Origin: Pararhodobacter zhoushanensis
Lineage (GTDB): Bacteria; Pseudomonadota; Alphaproteobacteria; Rhodobacterales; Rhodobacteraceae
Assembly (NCBI RefSeq): GCF_025949695.1
Contig: NZ_JAPDFL010000001.1
Location: 2,917,501-2,981,500, forward strand
Direction: 5' to 3'
Length of the DNA: 64,000 bases
This document shows positions 54,334 through 62,661 of the stretch, in pieces (positions within the stretch are counted from its first letter, which is position 1; each line of letters begins with the position of its first letter). Both the position numbers and the translations under genes were made by a program. Under the pieces are notes generated by a model. That model was not told the origin of the DNA. It searched no databases and was given only the letters and a program-made list of their open reading frames with translations.

Positions 54334-54702
54334 TTACTCCGCGTCGGCAGCCTTTTCGGCCGCCTTGCCGCCGCGCGCTTTGATCACCTTGGCCACGGTC
54401 GAGCCGATCGCCTCGGCCATCGTCGCCGCATCGCCACGGATCGCCTCGACCCGCGCGCCGCCGTCGTCGATGATGATCGCGCCGACCGGCCGAATCCCAC
54501 CGCCCGCAGCCGTACCCATGCCGCTGCCCTGCGCAGCAGCCGGGCCGGTGCCGCTGCCCGCACCAAAGCCGAAGCCGTAGCTGACAATCGGGATCACCGT
54601 CGCCCCGTCACGGTCTATCGGCGTGCCCAGTACATTCTTGGCGTTCAGCAGTTTATCCAGCTCGTCCACCGTGCTCTGCAGCAGTTTTGCGACGTCATCC
54701 AT
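54334..54702 (-). CDS. GerW/YtfJ family protein
   Basis: A 122-residue protein. The ATG at 54702 follows AAGGGAG. 'LDKLLNAKNVLGTPIDRDGATVIPIVSYGFGFGAGSG' near residue 15 is the GerW signature: a short beta region then a glycine-rich loop. 'GGIRPVGAIIIDDGGARVEAI' near 70 completes the domain. In Bacillus YtfJ is a spore-associated protein; in actinobacteria and alphaproteobacteria its role is unknown. It is the first gene of a three-gene operon with a DUF2953 protein and a small protein. The gap to the next gene is four bases. Confidence 0.82.
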   Translation of the reverse strand: MDDVAKLLQSTVDELDKLLNAKNVLGTPIDRDGATVIPIVSYGFGFGAGSGTGPAAAQGSGMGTAAGGGIRPVGAIIIDDGGARVEAIRGDAATMAEAIGSTVAKVIKARGGKAAEKAADAE

Positions 54703-54804
54703 GATCCGACTCCCTTGCGTTTGGGATATCATCGCGCAAAGCGCAGGCCTTCGCCATGACTTGGATCACTTGCGCGAAACCCGGCGCGCGGCTACGCCAA
54801 TGCC

Positions 54805-55271
54805 ATGCGTTTCACCATCTCCCCCTGCCCCTGCGCCACGGCACGCTGGCCCTCTGCGCCGTGCCCGCCGGAACTGACGCGCGCGCGGCCCTCGCCGCGT
54901 TTGCGCCTTCGCTGGTCGTCTCGATGACCGAGCCGGACGAGATGGAAAATTTAGGCGCAGGCGACCTCCCCGACTGGCTCACCGCCCAAGGCATCCTCTG
55001 GCGCGGCTTCCCCATCCCCGATTTCGGCACGCCACCGCCGGGGGCTGACTGGGCTGCGCTTGCCCGCGACGCCGCCCGGATCCTCGACGCCAAAGGCCGC
55101 GTCTTGCTGCACTGTCGTGGCGGCCTCGGCCGGTCCGGCATGATCGCCCTGCGCCTGATGATCGAGGCGGGCGAAGAACCCGACGCGGCCCTGAAACGGC
55201 TGCGCCTCGCGCGCCCTGGCGCGGTCGAGACCGAGGCGCAAGAACACTGGGCGACCGCGGGACAGTGTTAA
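54805..55271 (+). CDS. Dual-specificity/tyrosine phosphatase-like protein, N-terminal frame break likely
   Basis: Cysteine phosphatase of about 156 residues. The active-site loop is 'LLHCRGGLGRSGMIALRL', a full HC-x5-R-S signature, and 'FPIPDFGTPPP' upstream supplies the general-acid Asp. From the ATG at 54805, 'MRFTISP' is followed by a frame break. One more C in the run at 54821-54825 gives 'MRFTISPLPLRHGTLALCAV' and joins the body. Read without that base, the frame starts at 54756 with an unlikely N-terminus. Targets may be protein tyrosines or phosphorylated sugars; neither is shown. It is divergent from the GerW operon. Confidence 0.78.
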
Positions 55272-55341
55272 GATTTCCTGAATAGTACCACCTAAGTGGT
55301 TGATTTATATAAATCTGCGAAATGTCCCATCGTGGGACACC

Positions 55342-56016
55342 CTACTCCGGCAGCGCCCCGTCCCAGTCCGCCAGCCCCTTGCGGCCCGCTGTCGTCAGCC
55401 CGTAAACGCCTGTCGAGACCCGCTCGAACCACCCATAGTGATTATCCGCCATGATCCGCGTCGCCACCGGCACACCGGTATCGCGCGCCACCGCCGCCCC
55501 CTTGGCCGCCCCGTATTCCGCCAGATACGCCGCACATCTGAGCGCATCCTGCCGATACCCCGTCACCAACCCGTGCCGCGTCGCCCCGCCCGCGTTCGGA
55601 TCGCCCTGACGGCGGGCAAACTCGGCCTCCAGCTTGCCCCGCTTTACCTTCGACCCGCGCGGCGCATACGGCCCCGGCTCGGCCAGCACCTCGACAAACC
55701 CGTCGCGCCCCCGCACCGTGATCAACCCCAGCCCCAGCCTGCGGCACAGCGCCGTGTTCTCCTTGATCATCCGCCGCGCCGCCGCCCCCTCAGGCCGCAA
55801 CACCGCCAGATAGACCTGCGGGCTCAGCGCCAGCCGCGCGATGCCCTGATGATAGAGCGCCAGCGAGAACTTCAGCTTCATCTCGACGATGACCGGGTCC
55901 GCACCCCCCATCGCCACCAGATCCGCAGCCCCGATCTCGCCCTTCACGGTCAGACCGCGGGCCTCGAAATGCGCCTTCAGCGGCGGGTACAGATCAGCTT
56001 CGCGGGTGACGGTCAT
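55342..56016 (-). CDS. DUF2161 family protein (PD-(D/E)XK nuclease fold)
   Basis: A 224-residue protein. 'EADLYPPLKAHFEARGLTVKGE' opens it. 'AADLVAMGGADPVIVEMKLKFS' near residue 30 carries the Asp...Glu-x-Lys pattern of the PD-(D/E)XK nuclease core. 'RLGLGLITVRGRDGFVEVLAEPGPYAPR' near 92 and a C-terminal winged-helix-like part ('VSTGVYGLTTAGRKGLADW') follow. DUF2161 is a Rhodobacterales-rich family annotated as a putative phosphodiesterase or DNA-repair nuclease. The target is unknown. It stands alone between convergent and divergent neighbours. Confidence 0.83.
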   Translation of the reverse strand: MTVTREADLYPPLKAHFEARGLTVKGEIGAADLVAMGGADPVIVEMKLKFSLALYHQGIARLALSPQVYLAVLRPEGAAARRMIKENTALCRRLGLGLITVRGRDGFVEVLAEPGPYAPRGSKVKRGKLEAEFARRQGDPNAGGATRHGLVTGYRQDALRCAAYLAEYGAAKGAAVARDTGVPVATRIMADNHYGWFERVSTGVYGLTTAGRKGLADWDGALPE

Positions 56017-56069
56017 GATCGCTTCTAGCGCGCCCCGGAACCCGGGGGAACCGGCAGCGTCAAGGCTGC

Positions 56070-56565
56070 GTGCTGATGATCCCGCTCGTCCTCGCGCGTG
56101 TCGCCGCCGCCCTGTTGATCGCGGCTGCCTGGAGCCTGCTTGCCCCGCTTCCCGACCGGCTTGAGGGCTTCCTGATCGCGCTGGCGGGCGGTGCGCTGAT
56201 CGTGTCGATCATGTCCGACCCGGTCGACCGCGCCGCACCCCTCTCCCCTAACTGGTACTGGCCCTGTCCCTGCTGGCGGGTGCTGGCGCCTTCATGCGCC
56301 TCGACCGGCTGGTCAAACGCCGGAGGGGGCCGGGTCCGGCACCGCCCTGCTGCTCTCGCTGGCCGCGCCGATCGGCACGCTGACGCTTGCCGAGCTCAGC
56401 GGCACAGCCCTTGCCATCATCCGCGTCTTTGCCGCCGGGGTCGTCGCGGCCTCGCTGGCGACCGAGGTCTTTTCCAAGGCCTACAACCAAGACAGCCTCG
56501 CCACCGGCTTTGCCATCGCGCTGGGACGGGTCGCGGCGCAAGGGCTGGGGCCGCTGGGGGGATAG
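56070..56565 (+). pseudogene. ZIP-like small membrane protein, two frame breaks as given
   Basis: Three frames must be joined to read one protein. The first gives 'MIPLVLARVAAALLIAAAWSL' and 'GFLIALAGGALIVSIMSDPVD', the second 'LVLALSLLAGAGAFMRLDRLVKRRRGPG' (break near 56250-56253), the third 'SGTALLLSLAAPIGTLTLAE' and 'VVAASLATEVFSKAYN' (break near 56322-56334). Each break needs one added base. The joined product is about 165 residues with five helices. It resembles a shortened ZIP metal transporter, but the His-rich metal motifs are missing, so transport is doubtful. It may be a real pseudogene or, like others here, an error-broken gene. Confidence 0.5.
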
Positions 56566-56653
56566 GCGCTGCGACCTTGGTGACTAGTGACATCCCTCAG
56601 GGCTTTGCCTATAACCCGCGCGAAAATTCGCCGCAGCGCACGGGACACTTCAC

Positions 56654-57574
56654 ATGACGATTCAGGTTTTTGGCCACAAATCCCCCGACACCGACTCGAC
56701 CGGTTCGCCCATCGCCTGGGCCTGGTATCTGAGCGAGATCAAGGGCACCCCCGCCAAGCCCGTGCTGCTGGGCGAGCCGAACACCGAAGCGGCCTTTGTC
56801 CTCAAGCATTGGGACCTGCCCAAACCCGAGATCATCGCCGGTATCGAGGCCGGTGCACCGGTAGTGATCGTCGACACCAACAACCCGGCAGAGCTGCCCG
56901 AGGGGATCAACAAGGCCGATATCCTTGCCATCATCGACCACCATAAACTGGTCGGCGGTCTGGAAACCAACGGGCCGATCGAGATCACCGTGCGCCCGTT
57001 GGCCTGCACGGCGACGATCCTGCATGACCTGATGGGCGACGACCTCGCCCGCGCCCCGCGCGGCATCAAGGGCGCGATGCTGTCGTGCATCCTGTCCGAC
57101 ACGCTGGAATTCCGCTCGCCCACCACGACGGCGCATGACCGCGCGGTGGCAGAGAAGCTGGGCGCGGATCTGGGCGTTAACCTGAATGAGCTGGCGACGG
57201 AGATGTTCGAAGCGAAATCGGATGTCTCGGCCTTCTCCGACGCCGCCCTGCTGCGCATGGACAGCAAGGAATACACCGTCGCGGGCAAGGAGCTGCGCAT
57301 CTCGGTGCTGGAAACCACGGCGCCCAAATTGATCCTTGATCGCAAAGCCAGCCTGATGGCCTCGATGATCGACGTCGCCAAGGAAGACGGCGCGGATCAG
57401 GTGCTGCTGTTCGTGATCGACATCCTGAACGAAGAAGCCACGCTGCTGGTGCCCAATGCGCTGGTCAAGGACATGGCCGAGAAAAGCTTCGGTGCGACCG
57501 TTACCGGCGATACCGTCGTGCTGCCAGGCATCATGAGCCGCAAGAAACAGATCATCCCCTCGCTGTCGCTGTAA
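56654..57574 (+). CDS. ppaC: Manganese-dependent inorganic pyrophosphatase (DHH family II)
   Basis: Splits pyrophosphate to phosphate and pulls biosynthetic reactions forward. A 306-residue family II enzyme. Metal motifs are 'FGHKSPDTDSTGSPI' at the start, 'VVIVDTNNPAELP' near 72 and the DHH box 'LAIIDHHKLVG' near 95. 'SDTLEFRSPTTT' near 155 completes the first domain. The C-terminal DHHA2 domain ends with the conserved 'GIMSRKKQIIPSL'. Most proteobacteria use family I (ppa); family II is common in Rhodobacterales. The ATG at 56654 has no strong ribosome site in view. A palindromic repeat follows. Confidence 0.95.
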   Translation: MTIQVFGHKSPDTDSTGSPIAWAWYLSEIKGTPAKPVLLGEPNTEAAFVLKHWDLPKPEIIAGIEAGAPVVIVDTNNPAELPEGINKADILAIIDHHKLVGGLETNGPIEITVRPLACTATILHDLMGDDLARAPRGIKGAMLSCILSDTLEFRSPTTTAHDRAVAEKLGADLGVNLNELATEMFEAKSDVSAFSDAALLRMDSKEYTVAGKELRISVLETTAPKLILDRKASLMASMIDVAKEDGADQVLLFVIDILNEEATLLVPNALVKDMAEKSFGATVTGDTVVLPGIMSRKKQIIPSLSL

Positions 57575-57619
57575 GCGCAGGCAGGTGCGGCGCTCAGGGG
57601 CATCGAGCCCCTTCGCGCC

Positions 57620-57790
57620 GCCGGGGGCGCTGCCCCCCACGCGCTGACGCGCTCCCCCGGGATATTGAGAGAGCAAAGAAACAGGGGGCGGGCGCGAACC
57701 GGCCCTTTTTCTTTGCTCTGTCAAATATCCACGGGAGGAGTCCAGAGGAGGGGGCGTGCCCCCTCCTCTGGGCGGGGAGTCCGGGGGCGG
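57620..57790. repeat. Palindromic intergenic element, copy without the TTAA core
   Basis: GGGGGCGCTGCCCCCC, GCGCTGACGCGC, then arms at 57661-57681 and 57708-57729 (GATATTGAGAGAGCAAAG against CTTTGCTCTGTCAAATATC). The loop is GC-rich and has no TTAA pair. The right flank repeats GGGGGC/GCCCCC hairpins. It lies between the convergent ppaC and aminopeptidase genes. Confidence 0.75.
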
Positions 57791-57807
57791 CAGCCCCCGG
57801 CCCTGCG

Positions 57808-59043
57808 TCACGCCCATTCGCCCTTGCGCATCACCGGCACGCGCTCGCCGCTTTGGCTGATGCCGTCGATGTCGATCTGACCCGAGCCGATCATCCAGTC
57901 GATATGGATCGCCGAGGCATTGCCGCCGCGGCGCGCGACCTCGTCGGTGTCCATCTTGTCGCCGCCGTGGAAACAGGTGGAATAGCACTGCCCCAGCGCG
58001 ATATGCGAGGCGGCGTTTTCGTCGAAGAGCGTGTTGTAGAACAGCATGCCCGATTGCGAGATCGGCGAGCCATGCGGCACCAGCGCCACCTCGCCCAGAC
58101 GCCGTGCACCCTCGTCGGTATCGAGCACTTTCTGCAGCACCGCCTCGCCCTTGGTTGCCTTGGCCTCGACGATGCGGCCCTCTTCGAACCGCACGGCGAT
58201 ATTCTCGATCAGCGTGCCCTGATGCGACAGCGGTTTCGTCGCGCAAACCGTGCCGCTCACCCGCAGCCGGTGCGGCGTGGTGAAGACTTCTTCGGTAGGG
58301 ATATTGGGGTTGCACAGGATGCCGCTGGTGGTCTGCGTCGCGCCAGCCACCCATTTGTGCCCATCGGCCAGACCGATTGTCAGATCGGTCCCCGGCCCGG
58401 AATACTGCAGTGCGGAAAAGTTCTGGCCATCCAGCCACGCCGACCGGCGCCCCAGTTCCGCGTTATGGCTCAGCCAGTTCTCCACAGCGCCGTCGTCCTC
58501 GACGCGCGACGCAGCAAAGATCGCCTCGGCCAGACGCCGCTGCGCGTCATGCGCGCTCAGCTCGGGCGAGACCAGCCGCGCCCAGGCTGCGTCCGGCCAG
58601 GCGACAATCGTCCAGTTCGTCGCAAAGCGGGTGATCCGGTCGCGCGCCCCCGAATAGGCCATCGCCATCGCCCGGTTGGCGCGGGCGACCTTGTCGGGGT
58701 CTTGTTCGGACAGCAGCATCGGGTCGCCCCCGGCAATTGCCAGCCGTGCCGCGCCCTTGTCATAGGCCGCAGCCATGCCGTCAAACAGCCAGCCCGCCGC
58801 CGCATCAAACGAGTCGTCACGCGCCTGGGCATAGCGCGCCAGAGTCACCTGATCGTCCGACAGGATCGGCGTGACCAGCCCCGCGCCCGCCTTGTAGGCG
58901 TGCTCGGCGATGCGCCGCACCAGCGGCAGCGCGCCGACCGGCGCCGTCAGGACCAAATCCTGCCCCGGTTGAAGGTTGAGCCCGACGCGCACGGCCACTT
59001 CGGCCAGCCTGTCGAGTTTGACGGGATCTATCGGGTCTTGCAT
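57808..59043 (-). CDS. M29 family metallo-aminopeptidase (AmpS/PepS-like)
   Basis: Removes N-terminal residues from peptides in the cytoplasm using a two-metal site. The 411-residue protein fits family M29 (thermophilic aminopeptidase group). Conserved parts are 'VGLNLQPGQDLVLTAPVGALPLVR' near 20, 'NIPTEEVFTTPHRLRVSGTV' near 247 with the metal Glu, 'FEEGRIVEAKATKGEAVL' near 285 with another Glu, 'EVALVPHGSPIS' near 315 with His and 'SAIHIDWMIGSGQIDIDG' near 378 with His and Asp. It is monocistronic, divergent from the HAD gene, and convergent with ppaC across a repeat. Confidence 0.93.
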   Translation of the reverse strand: MQDPIDPVKLDRLAEVAVRVGLNLQPGQDLVLTAPVGALPLVRRIAEHAYKAGAGLVTPILSDDQVTLARYAQARDDSFDAAAGWLFDGMAAAYDKGAARLAIAGGDPMLLSEQDPDKVARANRAMAMAYSGARDRITRFATNWTIVAWPDAAWARLVSPELSAHDAQRRLAEAIFAASRVEDDGAVENWLSHNAELGRRSAWLDGQNFSALQYSGPGTDLTIGLADGHKWVAGATQTTSGILCNPNIPTEEVFTTPHRLRVSGTVCATKPLSHQGTLIENIAVRFEEGRIVEAKATKGEAVLQKVLDTDEGARRLGEVALVPHGSPISQSGMLFYNTLFDENAASHIALGQCYSTCFHGGDKMDTDEVARRGGNASAIHIDWMIGSGQIDIDGISQSGERVPVMRKGEWA

Positions 59044-59173
59044 TGCGTTACCTTGTTCCTTGATGGGGCAAAGCTGAGCCGTTGCCCCGATGTGTCGCTG
59101 AGGATAAACCCACCCTGCCTGCCGTCAATGCCAGCGCCCGGTGCTCTGCGCCGAAACCGTGAAAGGACTGCCC

Positions 59174-60055
59174 GTGACTGATGTGATCGCCTCGCTTTCT
59201 GAGATTTCGGCACCGTATGATGTGCTTTACTGCGATCTCTGGGGGTGCCTGCACAATGGCAAGGCCTTGTTCCCGCAGGCGGTTTCCGCCCTGCAGACGT
59301 TCCGGGCCAAAGGCGGCGCCGTGGTTTTGCTGACCAACGCGCCACGCACCAAGCACGCCGTCAAGCGTCGGCTTGACCAGATGGGCCTGCCCGAGGATGC
59401 CTATGACGCCATCGCGGCGTCCGGCGATGCGACGCAGATCGCGATGCTGCAAGGCGCTGCCGGGCGCAAGCTGTGGCATCTGGGGCCGGGCAAGGATGAG
59501 GATCTGTTTTCCATCATCCCCGACTGGCTGCAGGACCAGCCTGCCATCGAGCGCGTCCCGTTCGAGGAAGCCGAGGGCATCATCTGCACCGGACCGTTCG
59601 ACGAATTCAACGACACGCCCGAGGATTACCGCGGTCGCTTCCTTGCCGCCAAGACGCGCGGCCTGAAGATGCTGTGCGCCAACCCCGATCTGGTGGTGGA
59701 TCTGGGCGAGCAGCGCATCATTTGCGCCGGGGCCCTTGCGCAGCTCTATGAAGAGATGGGCGGCGAGGTTCTGTCCTTCGGCAAGCCGCATCCCCCGGTC
59801 TATGACGTCGCGCGCAACGCGCTGGCGGCCAAGGGTATCACCTATGAGAACGACGCGATCCTTGCCATCGGCGACGGGATCCGCACCGATCTGCGCGGCG
59901 CACAGGGCGAAGGCATCGACGCGCTCTTCGTCACCGGCGGGCTGGAGGCCGATCGCTTTGGCCCTGATGTCGAGTACCCCGATCCCGCACTGCTGACCGC
60001 CTGGCTCAAGGCCGAAGACCTGCACCCGCGCTACACCATCGGGCGTTTGCGCTAA
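59174..60055 (+). CDS. HAD-IIA family hydrolase (TIGR01459 type)
   Basis: A 293-residue HAD phosphatase with a large C2 cap. The GTG at 59174 follows AAAGGA; the upstream in-frame ATG does not have this. Motif I is 'YDVLYCDLWGCLHNGKALFPQA' near 17, with nucleophile Asp and, at +2, Trp in place of the usual Asp, as I recall for this subfamily. Motif II 'LLTNAPRTKHAVKRRLDQMG' is near 55, Lys 'SFGKPHPPVYDVA' near 200 and motif IV 'LAIGDGIRTDLRGAQGEGID' near 235. Related to NagD and phosphoglycolate phosphatases. Substrate is unknown. It is not clearly linked to neighbours. Confidence 0.9.
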   Translation: MTDVIASLSEISAPYDVLYCDLWGCLHNGKALFPQAVSALQTFRAKGGAVVLLTNAPRTKHAVKRRLDQMGLPEDAYDAIAASGDATQIAMLQGAAGRKLWHLGPGKDEDLFSIIPDWLQDQPAIERVPFEEAEGIICTGPFDEFNDTPEDYRGRFLAAKTRGLKMLCANPDLVVDLGEQRIICAGALAQLYEEMGGEVLSFGKPHPPVYDVARNALAAKGITYENDAILAIGDGIRTDLRGAQGEGIDALFVTGGLEADRFGPDVEYPDPALLTAWLKAEDLHPRYTIGRLR

Positions 60056-60157
60056 GCACCGCCTGCAGCGCTTGAGACCATACGTAAACGGCCTATCTCG
60101 TCCTGTGCAGGCGCTGCTTTTTCAGTGCCTCTGACCTTTTCTGACTCTGGAGCCCCC

Positions 60158-60724
60158 ATGACCCCTACCCTCAAGATCATCCTCGGATCGACCCGCCCCG
60201 GCCGCAAAGGCCCCGTCGTGGCGCAATGGTTCGAAACCGTCGCGCGTGCGCATGGCGCGTTTGACGTCAGCCTTGTCGATCTTGCCGACATGGACCTGCC
60301 GCTGCTCGATGAGCCCAAGCATCCGGCGATGCAGGACTACCAGCACGACCACACCAAACGCTGGAGCGCGGTGATCGGTGAGGCCGACGCCTTTGTCTTC
60401 GTGACGCCGGAATACGATTTCTTTGCCCCTGCCTCGCTGGTCAACGCGATCCAGTGCCTGAGCCGCGAATGGAAGTACAAGGCCGCTGGCGTCGTCAGCT
60501 ATGGCGGCATCTCGGGCGGCCTGCGCTCGATGGAGGTGCTGCGCGGCCTGCTGGTCAACAAGAGCGTCATGCCGCTGGCCCAAAGCGTTCCGCTTCCCTT
60601 GTTCACCAACCACATCACCGATGATGGCCGCTTTGACGCCAACGAAAAGATGGTCGAAGGCGCAAATCTGATGCTGGACGAACTGGCCAAATGGACCGGC
60701 GCGCTCAAAACCCTGCGCGGTTAA
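60158..60724 (+). CDS. NADPH-dependent FMN reductase family protein
   Basis: Flavodoxin-fold oxidoreductase of 188 residues. The start at 60158 follows GGAG. The FMN phosphate loop is 'ILGSTRPGRKG' near 6. 'FVTPEYDFFAPASLVNAIQCLSREW' near 87 and 'AGVVSYGGISGGLRSMEVLRGLL' near 116 complete the FMN site. Members reduce FMN, quinones, azo dyes or chromate with NAD(P)H, often in stress defence. No regulator or partner is nearby. Its TAA stop shares bases with the stop of the convergent MFS gene, so the two genes meet end to end. Confidence 0.9.
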   Translation: MTPTLKIILGSTRPGRKGPVVAQWFETVARAHGAFDVSLVDLADMDLPLLDEPKHPAMQDYQHDHTKRWSAVIGEADAFVFVTPEYDFFAPASLVNAIQCLSREWKYKAAGVVSYGGISGGLRSMEVLRGLLVNKSVMPLAQSVPLPLFTNHITDDGRFDANEKMVEGANLMLDELAKWTGALKTLRG

Positions 60725-61923
60725 CCCGGAACGTCTGACGGCGGGCGCAAGCGGCCCAGCAGGATGCCGCCCACCGCCGTCAGCGCGCAAAAGCCCATCA
60801 TCGGCCCCAGCGCAAAGACCCAGTTGCCGCCGCCGAACGACACCGCGGCGGCAACCAGCGGTGCGCCGATGAACTGCCCCATCGACGAGCCCTGCATCAG
60901 CATGCCATTGCCCGCACTGATATGGCGCAGGCTGGGCGTATAGCGCGGCACGCAGGTGAACAGGGCGGGCGGGATCAGCCCGCCTGCGAACGAGAACGCC
61001 AGACACAGCGCCACCCGCAGGCCCACCGACGGGCCGGGCAGGAAGATCCCCAACGTACTCACCGCCATGACCCCGGTGGCGATCAGGATCATCGGACCGG
61101 GTTTCCAGCCCCGGCGGATCAACGCACCGCCGAACAGGCAACCGGGCACGTTGATCAGCACCACCAGCGCGGTCATCAGCGCGGCGAAACCAAGATCGGC
61201 GTTGAAGCTCTCGGTCAGGAAGGTCGGCAGCCAGGCCATCAGCGTGACCCACTGGAACGCATAAGCAAAGAATACCAGCGCAATCAGCTGAAAGCCGCGC
61301 GTGCGCAGCGCCTCAAGCGCCAGCGGCAGGAACGGCGCGCGGTTGGGCGCGGGCAGGTCCAGCCGCTTCATCTGACGCAGCGCGGCCCAGGCAACGAACG
61401 GGCACAGCGCCGCGATCAGCCACCAGACGCCGCGCCAGCCGAAGAGATGCAGCAGGACCGGTGAGGCGAGCATGGTCAGCGCCATGCCGAAGGGGTGGTA
61501 AATGCTCCAGATCCCCAGCACCATGCCCTGATCGCGCGGGGCTGCCGCAGAAACCATCGCATAGGGCAGTGATACGGTCACGGCGACAAATCCGACGCCC
61601 TCGACCAGACGGCTGACCATCAGCCAGACCAGATTGGGCGATAGCGCGCCCAGAATGCCGCCCGCGACGATGCAGCCAAACCCCAGGGCCACCAGACGCT
61701 GCCTGCCTGCCTGCTCGGCCAAGCCGCCAAGAAGCACGGCAATGGTCATGCCCAGCACGTTGAACAGCGACAGCACGAACCCGCCAGCGATCAGCCCGAA
61801 ACCCATGTCAGACCGCATCAGTGGCAGTGCCGGCGGCAGCTTGCCCACCTGCGCCGAGGCCATGGCCCCGGCCAGCGTGATGATCGCCACGGCGCCCCAG
61901 GCTGTCTTGTCTCGGCTGGTCAC
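60721..61923 (-). CDS. MFS transporter (CynX/NimT-like)
   Basis: A 400-residue inner-membrane protein with about twelve helices. 'AGAMASAQVGKLPPALPLMRSDMGFGLIAGGFVLS' near 18 and 'GLAEQAGRQRLVALGFGCIVAG' near 68 fit the first MFS half, including the loop 2-3 motif. 'RGVWWLIAALCPFVAWAAL' near 170 and 'NADLGFAALMTALVVLINVPGCLFGGALIRRG' near 250 belong to the second half. The cyanate/nitroimidazole (CynX/NimT) group is the best guess, but no substrate can be named. It is convergent with the FMN reductase gene and 218 bases from the divergent MaoC gene. Confidence 0.8.
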   Translation of the reverse strand: MTSRDKTAWGAVAIITLAGAMASAQVGKLPPALPLMRSDMGFGLIAGGFVLSLFNVLGMTIAVLLGGLAEQAGRQRLVALGFGCIVAGGILGALSPNLVWLMVSRLVEGVGFVAVTVSLPYAMVSAAAPRDQGMVLGIWSIYHPFGMALTMLASPVLLHLFGWRGVWWLIAALCPFVAWAALRQMKRLDLPAPNRAPFLPLALEALRTRGFQLIALVFFAYAFQWVTLMAWLPTFLTESFNADLGFAALMTALVVLINVPGCLFGGALIRRGWKPGPMILIATGVMAVSTLGIFLPGPSVGLRVALCLAFSFAGGLIPPALFTCVPRYTPSLRHISAGNGMLMQGSSMGQFIGAPLVAAAVSFGGGNWVFALGPMMGFCALTAVGGILLGRLRPPSDVPG

Positions 61924-62029
61924 GGGCCCCTCCCTGCTCGGTCTGCCGGATGGCTAGCGGGAATGACCGGCAAAGGCCACAGGGCGCGGGCTTGCTTCAC
62001 CTATTAAGTAAAGCGGCCAGAATCGTCGC

Positions 62030-62042
62030 GCAATTAAATTGC
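62030..62042. promoter_or_regulatory. AT-rich dyad in the MFS-MaoC gap
   Basis: GCAATT and AATTGC flank a single A. It sits in a 218-base divergent gap that is unusually AT-rich for this genome from 62000 to 62080. It may be an operator or part of a promoter. Confidence 0.35.
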
Positions 62043-62141
62043 CCTTCTTTCTTTCCATGCGCACTATAATTACCTTAAGACTTGCGCCAACCCGCCAAAC
62101 CGGCTATGCTGCACTGCAACATCCCCTTTTGAGACCCGGAA

Positions 62142-62627
62142 ATGGGACACAACAACGGAACCCGCGCCATGCTCGACAGTCGTCCCAAGGATAACCTGCC
62201 CCGCGGCACGATCTGCATCGAGGATCTTGAGGTCGGCCTGATGCGCTATTTGCGCAAGGAAATCACCGACCGCGACATCGCGCTGTTTGCCGAGGTCTCG
62301 ACCGACCACAATCCGGTGCATCTGGATGACGCCTACGCCCGCGACACGATTTTCGAGGGACGCATCGCGCATGGCATGCTGACGGCGGGCCTGATTTCAG
62401 CGGTGATTGGCGAACAATTGCCGGGACATGGCACCATCTACATGGGCCAGAACCTAAAGTTCCTTGCCCCTGTGCGCCCCGGCGATGTGGTGCTGGCCGA
62501 AGTCACGGTGCGCGAGATCGACTACGCCAAGCGCCGGGTTACCCTTGATTGTCGGTGCTCGGTGGGCAATACCACCGTTCTGAAAGGCGACGCGCTGGTT
62601 CTGGCGCCAAGCCGCAAATTCGACTGA
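62142..62627 (+). CDS. MaoC family (R)-specific enoyl-CoA hydratase
   Basis: Hot-dog-fold hydratase of 161 residues. The catalytic pair is in 'FAEVSTDHNPVHLDDAYA' near 57 (Asp and His), and 'IFEGRIAHGMLTAGLISAVIG' near 77 is the MaoC/PhaJ signature. 'QNLKFLAPVRPGDVVLAEV' near 105 follows. Such proteins hydrate trans-2-enoyl-CoA to (R)-3-hydroxyacyl-CoA, often to feed polyhydroxyalkanoate synthesis. The first ATG is used, with an alternative at 62169. It may be cotranscribed with ribF, which begins 34 bases downstream. No PHA genes are in the window. Confidence 0.88.
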   Translation: MGHNNGTRAMLDSRPKDNLPRGTICIEDLEVGLMRYLRKEITDRDIALFAEVSTDHNPVHLDDAYARDTIFEGRIAHGMLTAGLISAVIGEQLPGHGTIYMGQNLKFLAPVRPGDVVLAEVTVREIDYAKRRVTLDCRCSVGNTTVLKGDALVLAPSRKFD

Positions 62628-62661
62628 CGCCGCGACCGCGCGGCAAGCGCCGCGGGGCAGC

